NCBI GenBank assembly: GCA_963668015.2
Contig: CAXXCR010000009.1
Location: forward strand, 124,001-188,000
Length of the DNA: 64,000 nucleotides
DNA from: Ilyobacter_A sp963668015
Lineage (GTDB): Bacteria > Fusobacteriota > Fusobacteriia > Fusobacteriales > Fusobacteriaceae
Reading direction: 5' to 3'
In this document: piece by piece, positions 25,494-33,567 of the stretch
How positions within the stretch are numbered: the stretch's first letter is position 1
Layout: each line of letters starts with the position of its first letter
Made by a program: the position numbers and the translations under genes
Notes under the pieces: generated by a model
What the model was told of the DNA's origin: nothing
The model's database searches: none
Seen by the model: the letters and a program-made list of their open reading frames with translations, nothing else

Positions 25494-25919
25494 TTATGTT
25501 CTCTTATAAATATTTAAAGAATCTTTATCTTTGCCTTTTGTATTTTTATAACCATATTTACACCTGTAGTTATTCTTACATATTTCATTTTTTCTTCTTC
25601 TATAATATACTTCATTTGGACTTTCTGTCTTAGTGGGATCAAAAGGATGATACATATGTATCGGATACTCTTCAAACTTCACAGGATAAGTAACTATCCC
25701 TGCCTTAAACAACCTGTTGCAGAAGTCATCATCCTCATATCCCCAACCTTCATAATTTTCATCAAAGCCATTAATCTTCATAAAATCTTCTTTATAAAGC
25801 GAAAAGAACATTCCTGATAGTTTAGCTCCTCTATCTCTAAGCTTTAGTAGATATAAAAAATTATAAAATTTGTCTTTTTTATAAACTTTTCTCTTCAATT
25901 TTTTTTTGCTCAGTATCAA
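25494..25919 (-). CDS. C-terminal part of a frame-broken family 2 glycosyltransferase
   Basis: The 141-residue frame carries LSGMFFSLYKEDFMKINGF and YEGWGYEDDDFCNRLFKAG, the C-terminal block of family 2 enzymes with a GT7-type acceptor region (GWGxEDxD). It has no plausible ribosome site of its own and picks up exactly where the upstream frame (25879-26355) loses homology. The two frames overlap across a run of nine A residues at 25907-25899. Deleting one A would join them into a 286-residue enzyme. It may be expressed by slippage, by phase variation, or not at all. Confidence 0.7.
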   Translation of the reverse strand: MILSKKKLKRKVYKKDKFYNFLYLLKLRDRGAKLSGMFFSLYKEDFMKINGFDENYEGWGYEDDDFCNRLFKAGIVTYPVKFEEYPIHMYHPFDPTKTESPNEVYYRRRKNEICKNNYRCKYGYKNTKGKDKDSLNIYKRT

Positions 25920-26355
25920 TTACTTTGTAAAGAGTGCTGTAATTTTCATCAATCTCCATTAGATCTTGGAGCTTATTTTTTTGAGTGCTATTCGACATTA
26001 CAGGTTTACAGTACACAAGCCTTCCACTTTTAGCTTTAGAGACTATTTGTTCAATAAATTGATTTGGAAAAATAACATCTTGATCTAGAAACATCAAAAA
26101 CTCTCCTTCTGAAACTCTTGTCGCATTGTTTCTGGAGCGAGCTAGCCTAAAGCCCAAATCTTCTTGGTATACATGCTTTATCTTAAAATTACACTTGGGA
26201 ATCAGATCTTCTACAGCTTCCAACAGATTCCCGTTTGAACCATCGTCTGCAAAGATTAACTCATATATCGGATACGTTTGATTTATAAGACATTTTAATA
26301 TGTTTCTTGCATATTCAAATCTGTTGTAAACAGTGACAATTACACTTATCTTCAC
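25879..26355 (-). CDS. N-terminal part of a frame-broken family 2 glycosyltransferase
   Basis: The 158-residue frame starts at a GTG (26355) as MKISVIVTVYNRFEYARNIL. It has the GT-A nucleotide-binding segment FADDGSNGNLLEA near 35 and the metal motif LMFLDQDVIFP near 88. It stops shortly after an A9 run (codons EQKKIEEKSL), while the remainder of the family continues in the next frame at 25494-25919. The same kind of enzyme is common in polysaccharide loci. A sequencing error in the homopolymer, true phase variation or decay all remain possible. Confidence 0.72.
   Translation of the reverse strand: MKISVIVTVYNRFEYARNILKCLINQTYPIYELIFADDGSNGNLLEAVEDLIPKCNFKIKHVYQEDLGFRLARSRNNATRVSEGEFLMFLDQDVIFPNQFIEQIVSKAKSGRLVYCKPVMSNSTQKNKLQDLMEIDENYSTLYKVIDTEQKKIEEKSL
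25899..25907 (-). repeat. A9 homopolymer at the glycosyltransferase frameshift
   Basis: Nine consecutive A residues on the coding strand (GAGC followed by the run, then TTGAAG) sit exactly where the two reading frames of the enzyme meet. With eight A residues the full-length frame (861 bases, 287 codons including stop) is restored; eleven would also restore it. Confidence 0.85.
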
Positions 26356-26371
26356 ACTTTTTCCCCTGTCC

Positions 26372-27421
26372 TTATAATTTTTTCTCTTTAAAGAGCTGTA
26401 AATAATTTTCTTTTACTTCTTTTTTGTGCTCTATTAACTCTTTAGACTTGTTCTCTATGTCTGAAATTATTTTCTCTATAGCATCAAAAAATACTGTTTT
26501 GTCGGCACCTATTTTTACAAGCTCCCCCTTAAATCCTTTAACTGTATCTGCTCTAAAATCATGGGCCAACATTACTCCAGGTATACCTTGTGATGCCGAA
26601 ATCCCTATCCCGTGAACTCTCGTACCTATAACTAGGTCAAATTTTCCATATATATCCACATAATCTTTAGAGTCATATGAATAATTTATTTTCTCACCTA
26701 AAAAATCGTTTTTAAACTCTGGTAGTTCATCAATATAATGGGCAACAAACTCTATTTCATATTTCCCCTTATATTTGTCTAGCAATTCTCTGTATAGAGA
26801 CATTATGTATTCGTATGTTTCTGTTGATACATTGTTGTTTTTTACAGCTTTATCAGTGGCGTACATTACACCTATTTTTTTTACCTCTTTCACTTCTCTC
26901 TCTTTTGTAGCAGATAAAAGTGCAGGGCAAGGTATATATCTTGCATCTAGTCCACTTAAGCCGTCTTGTGTTGTATGGTCCCTTACAGTTATAACCTTGG
27001 ATTTCTTAAATATCTCCCTCTCCAAGTCGCTGAATGATTCATCTTCAAAATGAAACTTTCCTCCTGTACCTATCCCCAAAAAAATTGTAGGGATATTGTA
27101 TTTTTGGGCATATTCATAGAGACTTTTCACTCTTCTTCCACGCCATTCAGGTGATCCTGCAAAAACTATCATATCCGCAAAAGAAAGATCCATGCCATCT
27201 TTTACAGAGTTGTCTAAAAACTTTTCTATAACTTCTCCACCCAAAGTTTTATCTATGGCTTTGACTACATCGTATTTTCTAGCCCTTCTAGTTTGAGGAT
27301 TTCTATTATAAATTACAGGATTAAACTCCCCGAAATACTCTTTTAATAAGTTTATAGCTCCCATTAATATGAATTCATCCCCTGGATTCCACTGCCTAGT
27401 TGTTGAAAATACTATATTCAT
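26372..27421 (-). CDS. Polysaccharide pyruvyl transferase family protein
   Basis: Family members (such as CsaB) transfer pyruvate from phosphoenolpyruvate to a sugar hydroxyl, adding acidic ketals to surface polymers. The 349-residue protein has the N-terminal WNPGDEFILMGAINLL at 11-26, IFLGIGTGGKFHFED near 113, VRDHTTQDGL near 145 and the family signature FDLVIGTRVHGIGISASQGIP near 265-285, with the conserved Arg-His pair. The ribosome site AGGAGGAAGAC is strong. It lies between the frame-broken glycosyltransferase and a GT9 gene. Confidence 0.85.
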   Translation of the reverse strand: MNIVFSTTRQWNPGDEFILMGAINLLKEYFGEFNPVIYNRNPQTRRARKYDVVKAIDKTLGGEVIEKFLDNSVKDGMDLSFADMIVFAGSPEWRGRRVKSLYEYAQKYNIPTIFLGIGTGGKFHFEDESFSDLEREIFKKSKVITVRDHTTQDGLSGLDARYIPCPALLSATKEREVKEVKKIGVMYATDKAVKNNNVSTETYEYIMSLYRELLDKYKGKYEIEFVAHYIDELPEFKNDFLGEKINYSYDSKDYVDIYGKFDLVIGTRVHGIGISASQGIPGVMLAHDFRADTVKGFKGELVKIGADKTVFFDAIEKIISDIENKSKELIEHKKEVKENYLQLFKEKKL

Positions 27422-27437
27422 GTCTTCCTCCTAAAAA

Positions 27438-28514
27438 TTATAATTTAAATTCAAAATTATTTATATCAGCTTCTTCGCCCTCTTCAAAGTTGGGTTCAGA
27501 ATAAATTACTCTTGCCCTCTCAGAATTTGGTCCCCATACTACACTGTTTAGCTCACCGGTTCCTTTATCACTTCTGTAAACCGCTATCATCTCTTTATTC
27601 AAAGCCACACCTATATGAACTATTGAGGTGTCGGGGCTTATTAATAGATCGCTGTATTTTATTATACTGGCACTGTCTAGAACACTATTTATATTCTTGT
27701 TTATATACAATCTGTCACTACTTAAGTCCTTTGATATCTCCTCTATCTCAACCAGCTTATCCGGCGGAAAGATAAAAGCAATGGCATTTTTTTTATCCAC
27801 CAGCACTTTTTGAGCTATCTCTTTTATTTTTTCTGCATTAAACGTCCTGTACTTACTTGCTCCATATGGATTGAATGAAACTAGGCAGGATTCTTTAATA
27901 TTATTTCTGAAATTTTTTCCAAAATTTTCCTGATCATCAGTTAAGTAAATTTCATAATTCAATTCAGGGTTCTCTATACCCAACACTTTTAAAACTTCTC
28001 TATACCTGTCTGTTATATGCTTATTTTTAACATGATATTCCACAGAAACATCGAAAAGTTTCCACTCGATCTTGTTTATTCCTAAATTCTGTTTTGCCTT
28101 GCATAAATTTATAAACATCATCTGTTTTACGCGGAGCATCTCAGAAAAATCTATTAAAAGGTCATAATTTTCTTCTGCTATATAAGAAGCAAGCTTTTTT
28201 AAATTTTTAGTATTTTTTTTATATTCGTATATTTCATCTATATGAGGATTATTCTCTATTATCTGTCTATTAACTCCCCTTGTAACTACCCCTATTTTTA
28301 CATCAGGATACGCTTTTTTTAACTCTCTAAACATAAGTGTATTGATAACCATGTCACCTATTTTACCATCATACCTCAATACCAGAATTTTTTTTACCTT
28401 CCCCATGTCCACATTTCTGTCAGTATTTTCTTTTCTGTCCCACATCCACTTTCCAATAGCTATCCTTTTGGGTCTGAAGAAATCTTGAAGCTTTCTATTT
28501 AATTTCCTTAGCAT
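27438..28514 (-). CDS. Glycosyltransferase family 9 (heptosyltransferase type) with basic N-terminal extension
   Basis: The 358-residue protein has the GT9 entry motif KKILVLRYDGKIGDMVINTL only at about residue 42, after a basic extension (LNRKLQDFFRPKRIAIGKW) that could bind membrane. Later blocks are VSFNPYGASKYRTFNAEKI near 215, LLISPDTSIVHIGVALNKEM near 290 and DKGTGELNSVVWGP near 320. It is more divergent than the other GT9 genes, so the sugar donor is uncertain. It follows a kinase-like gene by 15 bases. Confidence 0.78.
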   Translation of the reverse strand: MLRKLNRKLQDFFRPKRIAIGKWMWDRKENTDRNVDMGKVKKILVLRYDGKIGDMVINTLMFRELKKAYPDVKIGVVTRGVNRQIIENNPHIDEIYEYKKNTKNLKKLASYIAEENYDLLIDFSEMLRVKQMMFINLCKAKQNLGINKIEWKLFDVSVEYHVKNKHITDRYREVLKVLGIENPELNYEIYLTDDQENFGKNFRNNIKESCLVSFNPYGASKYRTFNAEKIKEIAQKVLVDKKNAIAFIFPPDKLVEIEEISKDLSSDRLYINKNINSVLDSASIIKYSDLLISPDTSIVHIGVALNKEMIAVYRSDKGTGELNSVVWGPNSERARVIYSEPNFEEGEEADINNFEFKL

Positions 28515-28529
28515 TCATTGCCTCCCAGC

Positions 28530-29045
28530 CTACACCAAATTTAATTTTTCTTCAATGTACTCATACCATTTGTCGTTTTTTAAAGTTTTTTTCAACCTCA
28601 TAAGTGCCTCATCCGTACTCCTATTAAAAAACCTTTCTTTTCTGTAATCCTCTAAGTCTATCGCGTATATATCACCGTTTTTAACTATGAAATTCCTGGT
28701 ATTAAAATCTCCGAAATATATATCCGATTTCAACACTTTTACTATGAGATCTAAATATTTAACCAAAACTTCATTCTCTTTGTTTTTTAGATAATTTGAC
28801 AGCAAGACCCCGTCAATTTTTTTAGTCTCTACCCTATACTTGCTTGCATAAATTATCTCTGGAGTTTTTATTCCAAGTTTTTGTAATTCACTGGATATAA
28901 ATTTAAAGTTCAATCCCGGATACTTCCTGAGTTTAAAAAAGTATTTTAACCTAAAACTCAGCTTAGGTTTAAACTCTTTTATATATACTTTATTTTTTTC
29001 GTCAAAATACACCTTGGTTCTTCTATGCTCAACTATTATTTCCAA
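28530..29045 (-). CDS. Third LPS kinase-like protein
   Basis: The 171-residue protein resembles the RfaY-like proteins at 17377 and 18084. It has KVYIKEFKPKLSFRLKYF near 20, a compact catalytic loop SDIYFGDFNTRNFIV near 110 (Asp and Asn present, no His) and IYAIDLEDYRKERFF near 130 (metal-binding Asp). I place the start at a TTG (29045), nine bases after AAGGAG; a TTG at 29051 is only three bases away from the ribosome site. It is the shortest of the three. Function is inferred only from fold motifs and location between two GT9 genes. Confidence 0.62.
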   Translation of the reverse strand: MEIIVEHRRTKVYFDEKNKVYIKEFKPKLSFRLKYFFKLRKYPGLNFKFISSELQKLGIKTPEIIYASKYRVETKKIDGVLLSNYLKNKENEVLVKYLDLIVKVLKSDIYFGDFNTRNFIVKNGDIYAIDLEDYRKERFFNRSTDEALMRLKKTLKNDKWYEYIEEKLNLV

Positions 29046-29085
29046 TAGCAATATCTCCTTATATAATTTATTCGCATTTACAATG

Positions 29086-30111
29086 CTATATTTTCAATGC
29101 ATTCTTTATCAATCTTATTATCCTCATTTTGTGCCCGTCGACATATGAATCAAACTGTTTGTGACTATAGTCTTCTTTTTTGCTCCCCTCATCAGGAACC
29201 ACATACTCCACATTCCCGTCATTGCCGAAAACTCCCCACCTGGTAGGAGATTGTGTCTTCTTAGATGGATAAAGGCCTACAACTTTCTTTTTTAGGCTCC
29301 CAGCTATATGAGTAGGTCCGGTTGACCCTCCAAAATATACATCTGCCGTATCGATTATAGCGGCCAGGTTAAGCAGATCCCCACCGTTTGCAAAAACAAA
29401 CAATTTCTCATTGGACACTGCTTCTGCAATTTTCTGTGCCCTTTCATCCTCTGAAATATGACAGGTTAAAACTATGTTTATCCCTGAAACCTCTTCAAAA
29501 ACAGACTTAATTAGGTCTACATACTGCTCATCAGATATATTTTTGGCACTTCCGCCCATAAACGGATTTATAGCAAGTATCTTACCATCTATTCCGTTTT
29601 CTTCTATGAATATCTCAGCTGCTTTTCTGTGTTTTTCCTCATAATAAATATCTGTATTTATTTCAAAAACTTTTCTATATTTCTTACTGTCCAACTTTTT
29701 AACCAGATCCAAATTGTACTCCGCTTCATTTTTCACAGAAAGAGACCTTTTTTGAAATACTCCTTTATTGTATGTCAATATTGAGTGCCACTTTGACAGC
29801 GGTCCAACTTTTATCTCAGCCCCGCTGGCCTTTGCAAGCTCACCAACAAATTTATCTGTGTACAGAGCTATAAATACATCTGGATTAAGGTATTTCATCT
29901 TCAGCTTCAATTCTTCTTTTCTGTAGTCGTCAATCTTTAGAACCCTGTTTATATACGGCAGATTCTTTACTATTTCATAGTTGTACTTTCTAACCAAAAT
30001 GCTTATATCCGCCTCTGGATACATCTTCCTCAGCATAAAAAAACTTGGAATTGAAAGCACAAGGTCACCTATTTTATCCGTTCTGGCTATTACTATTCTC
30101 TTTACGTCCAT
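29086..30111 (-). CDS. Glycosyltransferase family 9 (heptosyltransferase type)
   Basis: The protein begins MDVKRIVIARTDKIGDLVLS, with the family Asp in KIGDLV. It has LAINPFMGGSAKNIS near 180 (donor loop), VYFGGSTGPTHIAGSLKKK near 260 and GLYPSKKTQSPTRWG near 280. I prefer the ATG at 30111, which follows GGGAGAAAGT, giving 341 residues; an upstream ATG at 30162 would overlap the previous gene by 25 bases. It has no C-terminal cysteine block. Confidence 0.84.
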   Translation of the reverse strand: MDVKRIVIARTDKIGDLVLSIPSFFMLRKMYPEADISILVRKYNYEIVKNLPYINRVLKIDDYRKEELKLKMKYLNPDVFIALYTDKFVGELAKASGAEIKVGPLSKWHSILTYNKGVFQKRSLSVKNEAEYNLDLVKKLDSKKYRKVFEINTDIYYEEKHRKAAEIFIEENGIDGKILAINPFMGGSAKNISDEQYVDLIKSVFEEVSGINIVLTCHISEDERAQKIAEAVSNEKLFVFANGGDLLNLAAIIDTADVYFGGSTGPTHIAGSLKKKVVGLYPSKKTQSPTRWGVFGNDGNVEYVVPDEGSKKEDYSHKQFDSYVDGHKMRIIRLIKNALKI

Positions 30112-30137
30112 ACTTTCTCCCAAAAACATATTTATTT

Positions 30138-30896
30138 TTATATATAACTCTTGTTCTTCCATATCTCCCTGAGCTTATAATACTTCACCATTGAATAGTT
30201 GGCGCTTATTACAGCAAGAAGCAGTCCCTCTATTCCGTCTAAAAATCCCAGTCTCAAAATATACATTCTAAAGAACTTATAAATCGGGTTGAACACAATA
30301 TGAATTCCACTTGCCTTTTTTCCACGCTTGTAATATTCAAGTGCACCTAAACTTGTATACCTGTTAAATCTTTTAAAATAATCTTCAAGAGTCAAGTAGG
30401 TATAGTGGTATATTTTCTCTTTTAGCTTACCTTTTTTCTTTTCAGAAATAAATTCTTCGTGTACAAGGCTTTCACTTACCTTAACATCTCCATTTTTAAA
30501 AAGTCTGGTTGCATACTGCCCAGACCATCCTCCATATTTTATCTCTTTTCCAAAGCAAACCGAACATCTGTTTATTTCATAGACGTCGTACTCGTTATTA
30601 TCATTTAAAATATCTTTTATCTTATTGATGAGCTCACGGCTTAAAACTTCATCTGCATCTATTAGAAGTATCCACTTCCCGCTGCACTTGTCTATAACAG
30701 AATTTTTTTGGGGTCCAAATCCCTTCCACTCTTCTTGAAAGACTCTTGCACCATATTTTTGCGCTATTTCAACGGTTTTATCTGTGCTGAAACTGTCAAT
30801 AATTATTATCTCATCCGCTATTTCTTTTACACTTTCAAGGGTTTTTCCTAATATTTTTTCTTCGTTAAAGGTGATTATTCCTACCGATAATTCCAT
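30138..30896 (-). CDS. Family 2 glycosyltransferase, WaaE/KdtX-like LPS core enzyme
   Basis: The 252-residue protein begins MELSVGIITFNEEKILGKTL and has IIIIDSFSTDKTVEIA near 36, EEWKGFGPQKNSVIDKC near 62, ILLIDADEVLSREL near 85 and GGWSGQYATRLFKNGDVKVS near 125, a pattern typical of the WaaE/KdtX beta-1,4-glucosyltransferase group that decorates the first core heptose. A hydrophobic stretch near 215-235 may associate with the membrane. The ATG at 30896 follows AAGGGAGAATTT; an upstream ATG at 30929 is in frame but lies inside the promoter. It is the first gene of the locus. Confidence 0.82.
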   Translation of the reverse strand: MELSVGIITFNEEKILGKTLESVKEIADEIIIIDSFSTDKTVEIAQKYGARVFQEEWKGFGPQKNSVIDKCSGKWILLIDADEVLSRELINKIKDILNDNNEYDVYEINRCSVCFGKEIKYGGWSGQYATRLFKNGDVKVSESLVHEEFISEKKKGKLKEKIYHYTYLTLEDYFKRFNRYTSLGALEYYKRGKKASGIHIVFNPIYKFFRMYILRLGFLDGIEGLLLAVISANYSMVKYYKLREIWKNKSYI

Positions 30897-30917
30897 AAAT
30901 TCTCCCTTTAAATCCTT

Positions 30918-30946
30918 TTTATACAACAAATTAATTATACTGTAAA
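30918..30946 (-). promoter_or_regulatory. Possible promoter of the LPS core locus
   Basis: TTTACA (30946-30941) and TATAAA (30923-30918) have a 17-base spacer, 21 bases before the first gene. A TATAAT inside the spacer has no good upstream partner. Confidence 0.45.
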
Positions 30947-31052
30947 AACTCTATATATAAAAGCATCTGAATTGGATATTTTTTTAGCACTTAAGCTAAA
31001 TTTAACATCCATAAATTATATCAAATTAACCACTTTTTTTCAATGTTCAAAT

Positions 31053-31084
31053 AAAAACAAAAACCCGAATCTAAAGATTCGGGT
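31053..31084 (-). terminator. Terminator of the Leu-fMet-Met tRNA transcript
   Basis: ACCCGAATC and GATTCGGGT form a perfect 9-bp stem with a 4-base loop, followed on the minus strand by a T-rich tail, about 65 bases after tRNA-Met. Confidence 0.8.
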
Positions 31085-31149
31085 CCTCTATGTAAAACAT
31101 ATAGCCTTAAAGGGGGGCATAAGTACTACATGGTATATTGGGTTAAATA

Positions 31150-31226
31150 TGGTGCCTAGGAATGGATTCGAACCATCGACCGCACGGGTATGAACCGTGT
31201 GCTCTAGCCAACTGAGCTACCTAGGC
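31150..31226 (-). tRNA. tRNA-Met (CAT), elongator type
   Basis: The 77-nt tRNA has a fully paired acceptor GCCTAGG/CCTAGGC, anticodon CAT in the loop TTCATAC, the T loop TTCGAAT, discriminator A and an encoded CCA. The anticodon arm ACGGTTCATACCCGT resembles the B. subtilis elongator tRNA-Met rather than the lysidine-modified tRNA-Ile2. Confidence 0.88.
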
Positions 31227-31228
31227 TT

Positions 31229-31305
<77 letters not shown>

Positions 31306-31319
31306 ATATGTTTTTTAAA

Positions 31320-31407
31320 TGGTGCCTGGGGCGGGAATCGAACCCGCACGACCGGGAAAGTCACAGGATTTTAAGTCCTGTGCGTCTACCAGTTCCGCCA
31401 CCCAGGC
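31320..31407 (-). tRNA. tRNA-Leu (TAA)
   Basis: The 88-nt class II tRNA has the acceptor GCCTGGG/CCCAGGC, anticodon TAA in the loop CTTAAAA, a long variable arm (TGACTTTCCCGGTCGT) and an encoded CCA. It is the first gene of the three-tRNA cluster. Confidence 0.94.
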
Positions 31408-31433
31408 GATATTTTGCCTTGGGCACGAAAATC

Positions 31434-31462
31434 ATTATACCCTACTTATATTATTTTGTCAA
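31434..31462 (-). promoter_or_regulatory. Promoter of the Leu-fMet-Met tRNA cluster
   Basis: Consensus TTGACA (31462-31457) and TATAAT (31439-31434) have a 17-base spacer, 26 bases before tRNA-Leu. Confidence 0.85.
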
Positions 31463-31544
31463 TATTTTTTCATTATTTTTTATTGTATTTTTAATCTTAA
31501 TTTTCGGGCTCAAATCCACCTTTATTTTCCTTAAAATTATTATT

Positions 31545-31985
31545 ATAAAGTACTGAATTGCTGTACTTTCTTTGCTTGTCCAAAGAAAGTACCAAAGAAA
31601 AGACACCCATAAAAAATTCCTAAAACCACTTCTAAACTAACTTTCTATCGAAATATAGTCGGCAAGCCTCCTTATTTCAATGAAAGTGGATTTCAGAAGA
31701 TGATTTTTTAACAGAATTTTTTAAATGGGTTTAGATTCCGATGCTTTAAAAGCTTTTTATTTATAATTTTTTTGGCCCTTGAAACAATCAGCGTTAAGAA
31801 AGATTGAAGAGAAACCGTAGAAATAAATCGACTGTTTGAACGAAGTGAGTTTCGATTTTTTCTAGGATTTTCAAGAGCTTTTAGCTGATTTTTCACAGGC
31901 CTTGATTTTTCTTTGTTACTTTCTTTTCATCAAGGATAAAGAAAGTAAGGTTCTCATAAATTCAATACTTTCTCTACAATATAAG
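31545..31985. repeat. Dispersed intergenic repeat, family B, copy 1
   Basis: This gene-free stretch is one of three family B copies (others at 36895-37425 and 60240-60622). Long imperfect terminal inverted repeats frame it: CTTTCTTTGCTTGTCC then GTACCAAAGAAAAGACACCC on the left, and TTTTTCTTTGTTACTTTC with CTTTTCATCAAGGATAAAG on the right. Inside is a conserved core, 31641-31686, in which CTTTCTATCGAAATA pairs with TATTTCAATGAAAG. A 62-codon frame inside (31708-31896) has no ribosome site and is not conserved in copy 2. Confidence 0.78.
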
Positions 31986-31998
31986 AAATTTCAAATAA

Positions 31999-32022
31999 AA
32001 AAAGCCCTTTAAAGGGCTTTTT
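31999..32022 (-). terminator. Terminator of the oxidative-stress operon
   Basis: AAAAGCCCTTT and AAAGGGCTTTT form a perfect palindrome flanked by A and T runs, one base after the last rubredoxin stop codon. Confidence 0.85.
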
Positions 32023-32023
32023 C

Positions 32024-32182
32024 TTAAGCTTCTTCGAATTGGTCTTTTCCTACTCCACAAAGAGGACATACCCAGTCTTCTGGGATATTTTCAAATGAAG
32101 TTCCAGCTTCTATTCCGCCATCAGGATCTCCTATTGCAGGATCATACACATAACCACATACTACACAAACATATTTTTTCAT
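32024..32182 (-). CDS. Rubredoxin (first of two)
   Basis: Rubredoxin is a one-electron carrier with a single iron held by four cysteines; here it should pass electrons to rubrerythrin and superoxide reductase. The 52-residue protein has YVCVVCGYVYDPAIGDPDGG (first CxxC pair) and DWVCPLCGVGKDQFE (second CxxC pair), with the conserved Trp and aromatic core. The ATG at 32182 follows a GAGGAAC site. It is the last gene of the PerR operon, 58 bases after the second rubredoxin gene. Confidence 0.96.
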   Translation of the reverse strand: MKKYVCVVCGYVYDPAIGDPDGGIEAGTSFENIPEDWVCPLCGVGKDQFEEA

Positions 32183-32240
32183 TTTGTTCCTCCTCATATT
32201 TTTTATTACTGTATTAAGCTTAAATTAAATTTTACCCTTT

Positions 32241-32420
32241 CTACATATGGGTTTCATACTCTTCTACTGTCTCAAATTGATCTTTTTCAGCCCCGCAAAG
32301 TGGACATACCCAGTCTTCTGGAAGGTCTTCAAACGAAGTTCCAGGCTTAATTTCAGCTTCGGCATCTCCTATTTTTGGGTCATATACATATTTACATACT
32401 CCACAGATATAGCTTTCCAT
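32241..32420 (-). CDS. Rubredoxin (second of two)
   Basis: The 59-residue protein has YICGVCKYVYDPKIGDAEAE and DWVCPLCGAEKDQFE, the two CxxC iron sites. It is a paralogue of the neighbouring rubredoxin with a different N-terminal half and an extra acidic tail (TVEEYETHM). The ATG at 32420 follows GGGGGGACTAAAA. It lies 19 bases after the rubrerythrin gene, so the two carriers may serve different partners of the operon. Confidence 0.96.
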   Translation of the reverse strand: MESYICGVCKYVYDPKIGDAEAEIKPGTSFEDLPEDWVCPLCGAEKDQFETVEEYETHM

Positions 32421-32439
32421 TTTTAGTCCCCCCTTGATA

Positions 32440-33015
32440 TTAGTAGTTTTTTTCTTTTATCTCAAAAAATGCCTGAGGTTTTAGACATACAGGACAGGTA
32501 TCCAAGGCTTTTTCTCCCTCGTGTACATACCCGCAAGCCCTGCATTTCCATCTTGTCCTCTCAGATTTTTTAAACACTGCCTCTTTTTCCACATTTTCTA
32601 TTAATTTTCTGTACCTTTTTTCGTGCTCGACCTCTATTTTTCCTATCAGTCTAAACACTGCCGCCACTTTTGGAAACCCCTCTTCCTGAGCAACTGCATC
32701 AAACTCAGGATAAAGTATTGTATGCTCCTCATGCTCTCCGTCAGCAGCCATCTTTAAGTTTTCAAGTGTTGTTCCAACATAACCCGCAGGATAAGCAGCC
32801 TGTATCTCTAGTCCTACTCCACTGTCTAAAAAAGAGAAAAACCTCTGAGCGTGATACTTTTCATTTTCAGCTGTCTCCAAAAACAATGCAGCTATCTGTT
32901 CATACCCTTCCTCCGTTGCTTTTTCTGCAAAAAGAGTATATCTCATCCTAGCCTGTGATTCCCCGGCAAATGATTTCAAAAGATTTTTTTCTGTTTGACT
33001 TCCCCTAATTGACAT
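32440..33015 (-). CDS. Rubrerythrin
   Basis: Rubrerythrin reduces hydrogen peroxide with electrons from rubredoxin. The 191-residue protein has the four-helix di-iron domain, with EKNLLKSFAGESQARMRY at 9-26, ETAENEKYHAQRFF near 48 and HEEHTILYPEFDAVAQEEGF near 95, together with EVEHEKRYRKLI near 128. A C-terminal rubredoxin-like iron site follows: KCRACGYVHEG near 156 and DTCPVCLKPQAFFE near 172. Length and domain order are standard. It is downstream of ferritin in the PerR operon. Confidence 0.97.
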   Translation of the reverse strand: MSIRGSQTEKNLLKSFAGESQARMRYTLFAEKATEEGYEQIAALFLETAENEKYHAQRFFSFLDSGVGLEIQAAYPAGYVGTTLENLKMAADGEHEEHTILYPEFDAVAQEEGFPKVAAVFRLIGKIEVEHEKRYRKLIENVEKEAVFKKSERTRWKCRACGYVHEGEKALDTCPVCLKPQAFFEIKEKNY

Positions 33016-33033
33016 CCTATTCCCCCTATATTT

Positions 33034-33543
33034 TTAGACGTTTTGAGTTTCGTTTACAAAAGTCCTGTTCTGCATCTCCCTGTCAAGCATGAAAAGGCCA
33101 GGTCCTTTACCCTCTATCATTTTCAGCTGTTCCAGTATATTCTCAGCATTTGATTCTTCCTCAACCTGCTCAGACACAAACCACTGCAGCATATTGGCAG
33201 TTGCATAGTCTTTTTCATCGAAAGCTATCTCTAATATATTGTTGATGCTGTCGCTTATCATACGTTCATGCTTAAGGCTTGCATCAAATATTTCTACGAT
33301 ATCCTTCCAGTCGGACTTTATCCCGTCTATTCTTTCAAGTGCGGGTTTTTCTCCCCTCTCAATTAAAAAATCGAACATTTTCATTGCGTGAGTCATTTCT
33401 TCCTGAGCCTGAACCCTCATATAGTTTGCAAAACCAGAAAGATTTTTTTCCTGAAAATATGCCGACATCCCGAGGTATAAGTACGCCGAATAAAACTCTT
33501 TATTAACCTGTTTAGTCAGTGCTTCTGCCACTCTTTCCTTCAT
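33034..33543 (-). CDS. Ferritin, FtnA-like
   Basis: The 169-residue non-haem ferritin stores iron in a 24-subunit shell and oxidises Fe(II). Ferroxidase ligands are visible in KQVNKEFYSAYLYLGM at 12-27 (Glu), VQAQEEMTHAMKMFDFLIER near 44-63 (Glu and His) and FVSEQVEEESNAENILEQL near 125 (Glu). Its place in the peroxide operon suggests that it removes free iron to prevent hydroxyl radical formation. The ATG at 33543 follows GGGGGCGGGGATTTT. Confidence 0.95.
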   Translation of the reverse strand: MKERVAEALTKQVNKEFYSAYLYLGMSAYFQEKNLSGFANYMRVQAQEEMTHAMKMFDFLIERGEKPALERIDGIKSDWKDIVEIFDASLKHERMISDSINNILEIAFDEKDYATANMLQWFVSEQVEEESNAENILEQLKMIEGKGPGLFMLDREMQNRTFVNETQNV

Positions 33544-33567
33544 AAAATCCCCGCCCCCTTTATTAGG

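Noticed and set aside
31708..31896. 62-codon minus-strand ORF inside repeat B copy 1
   Set aside because: It is not preserved in the other two copies and has no ribosome site.
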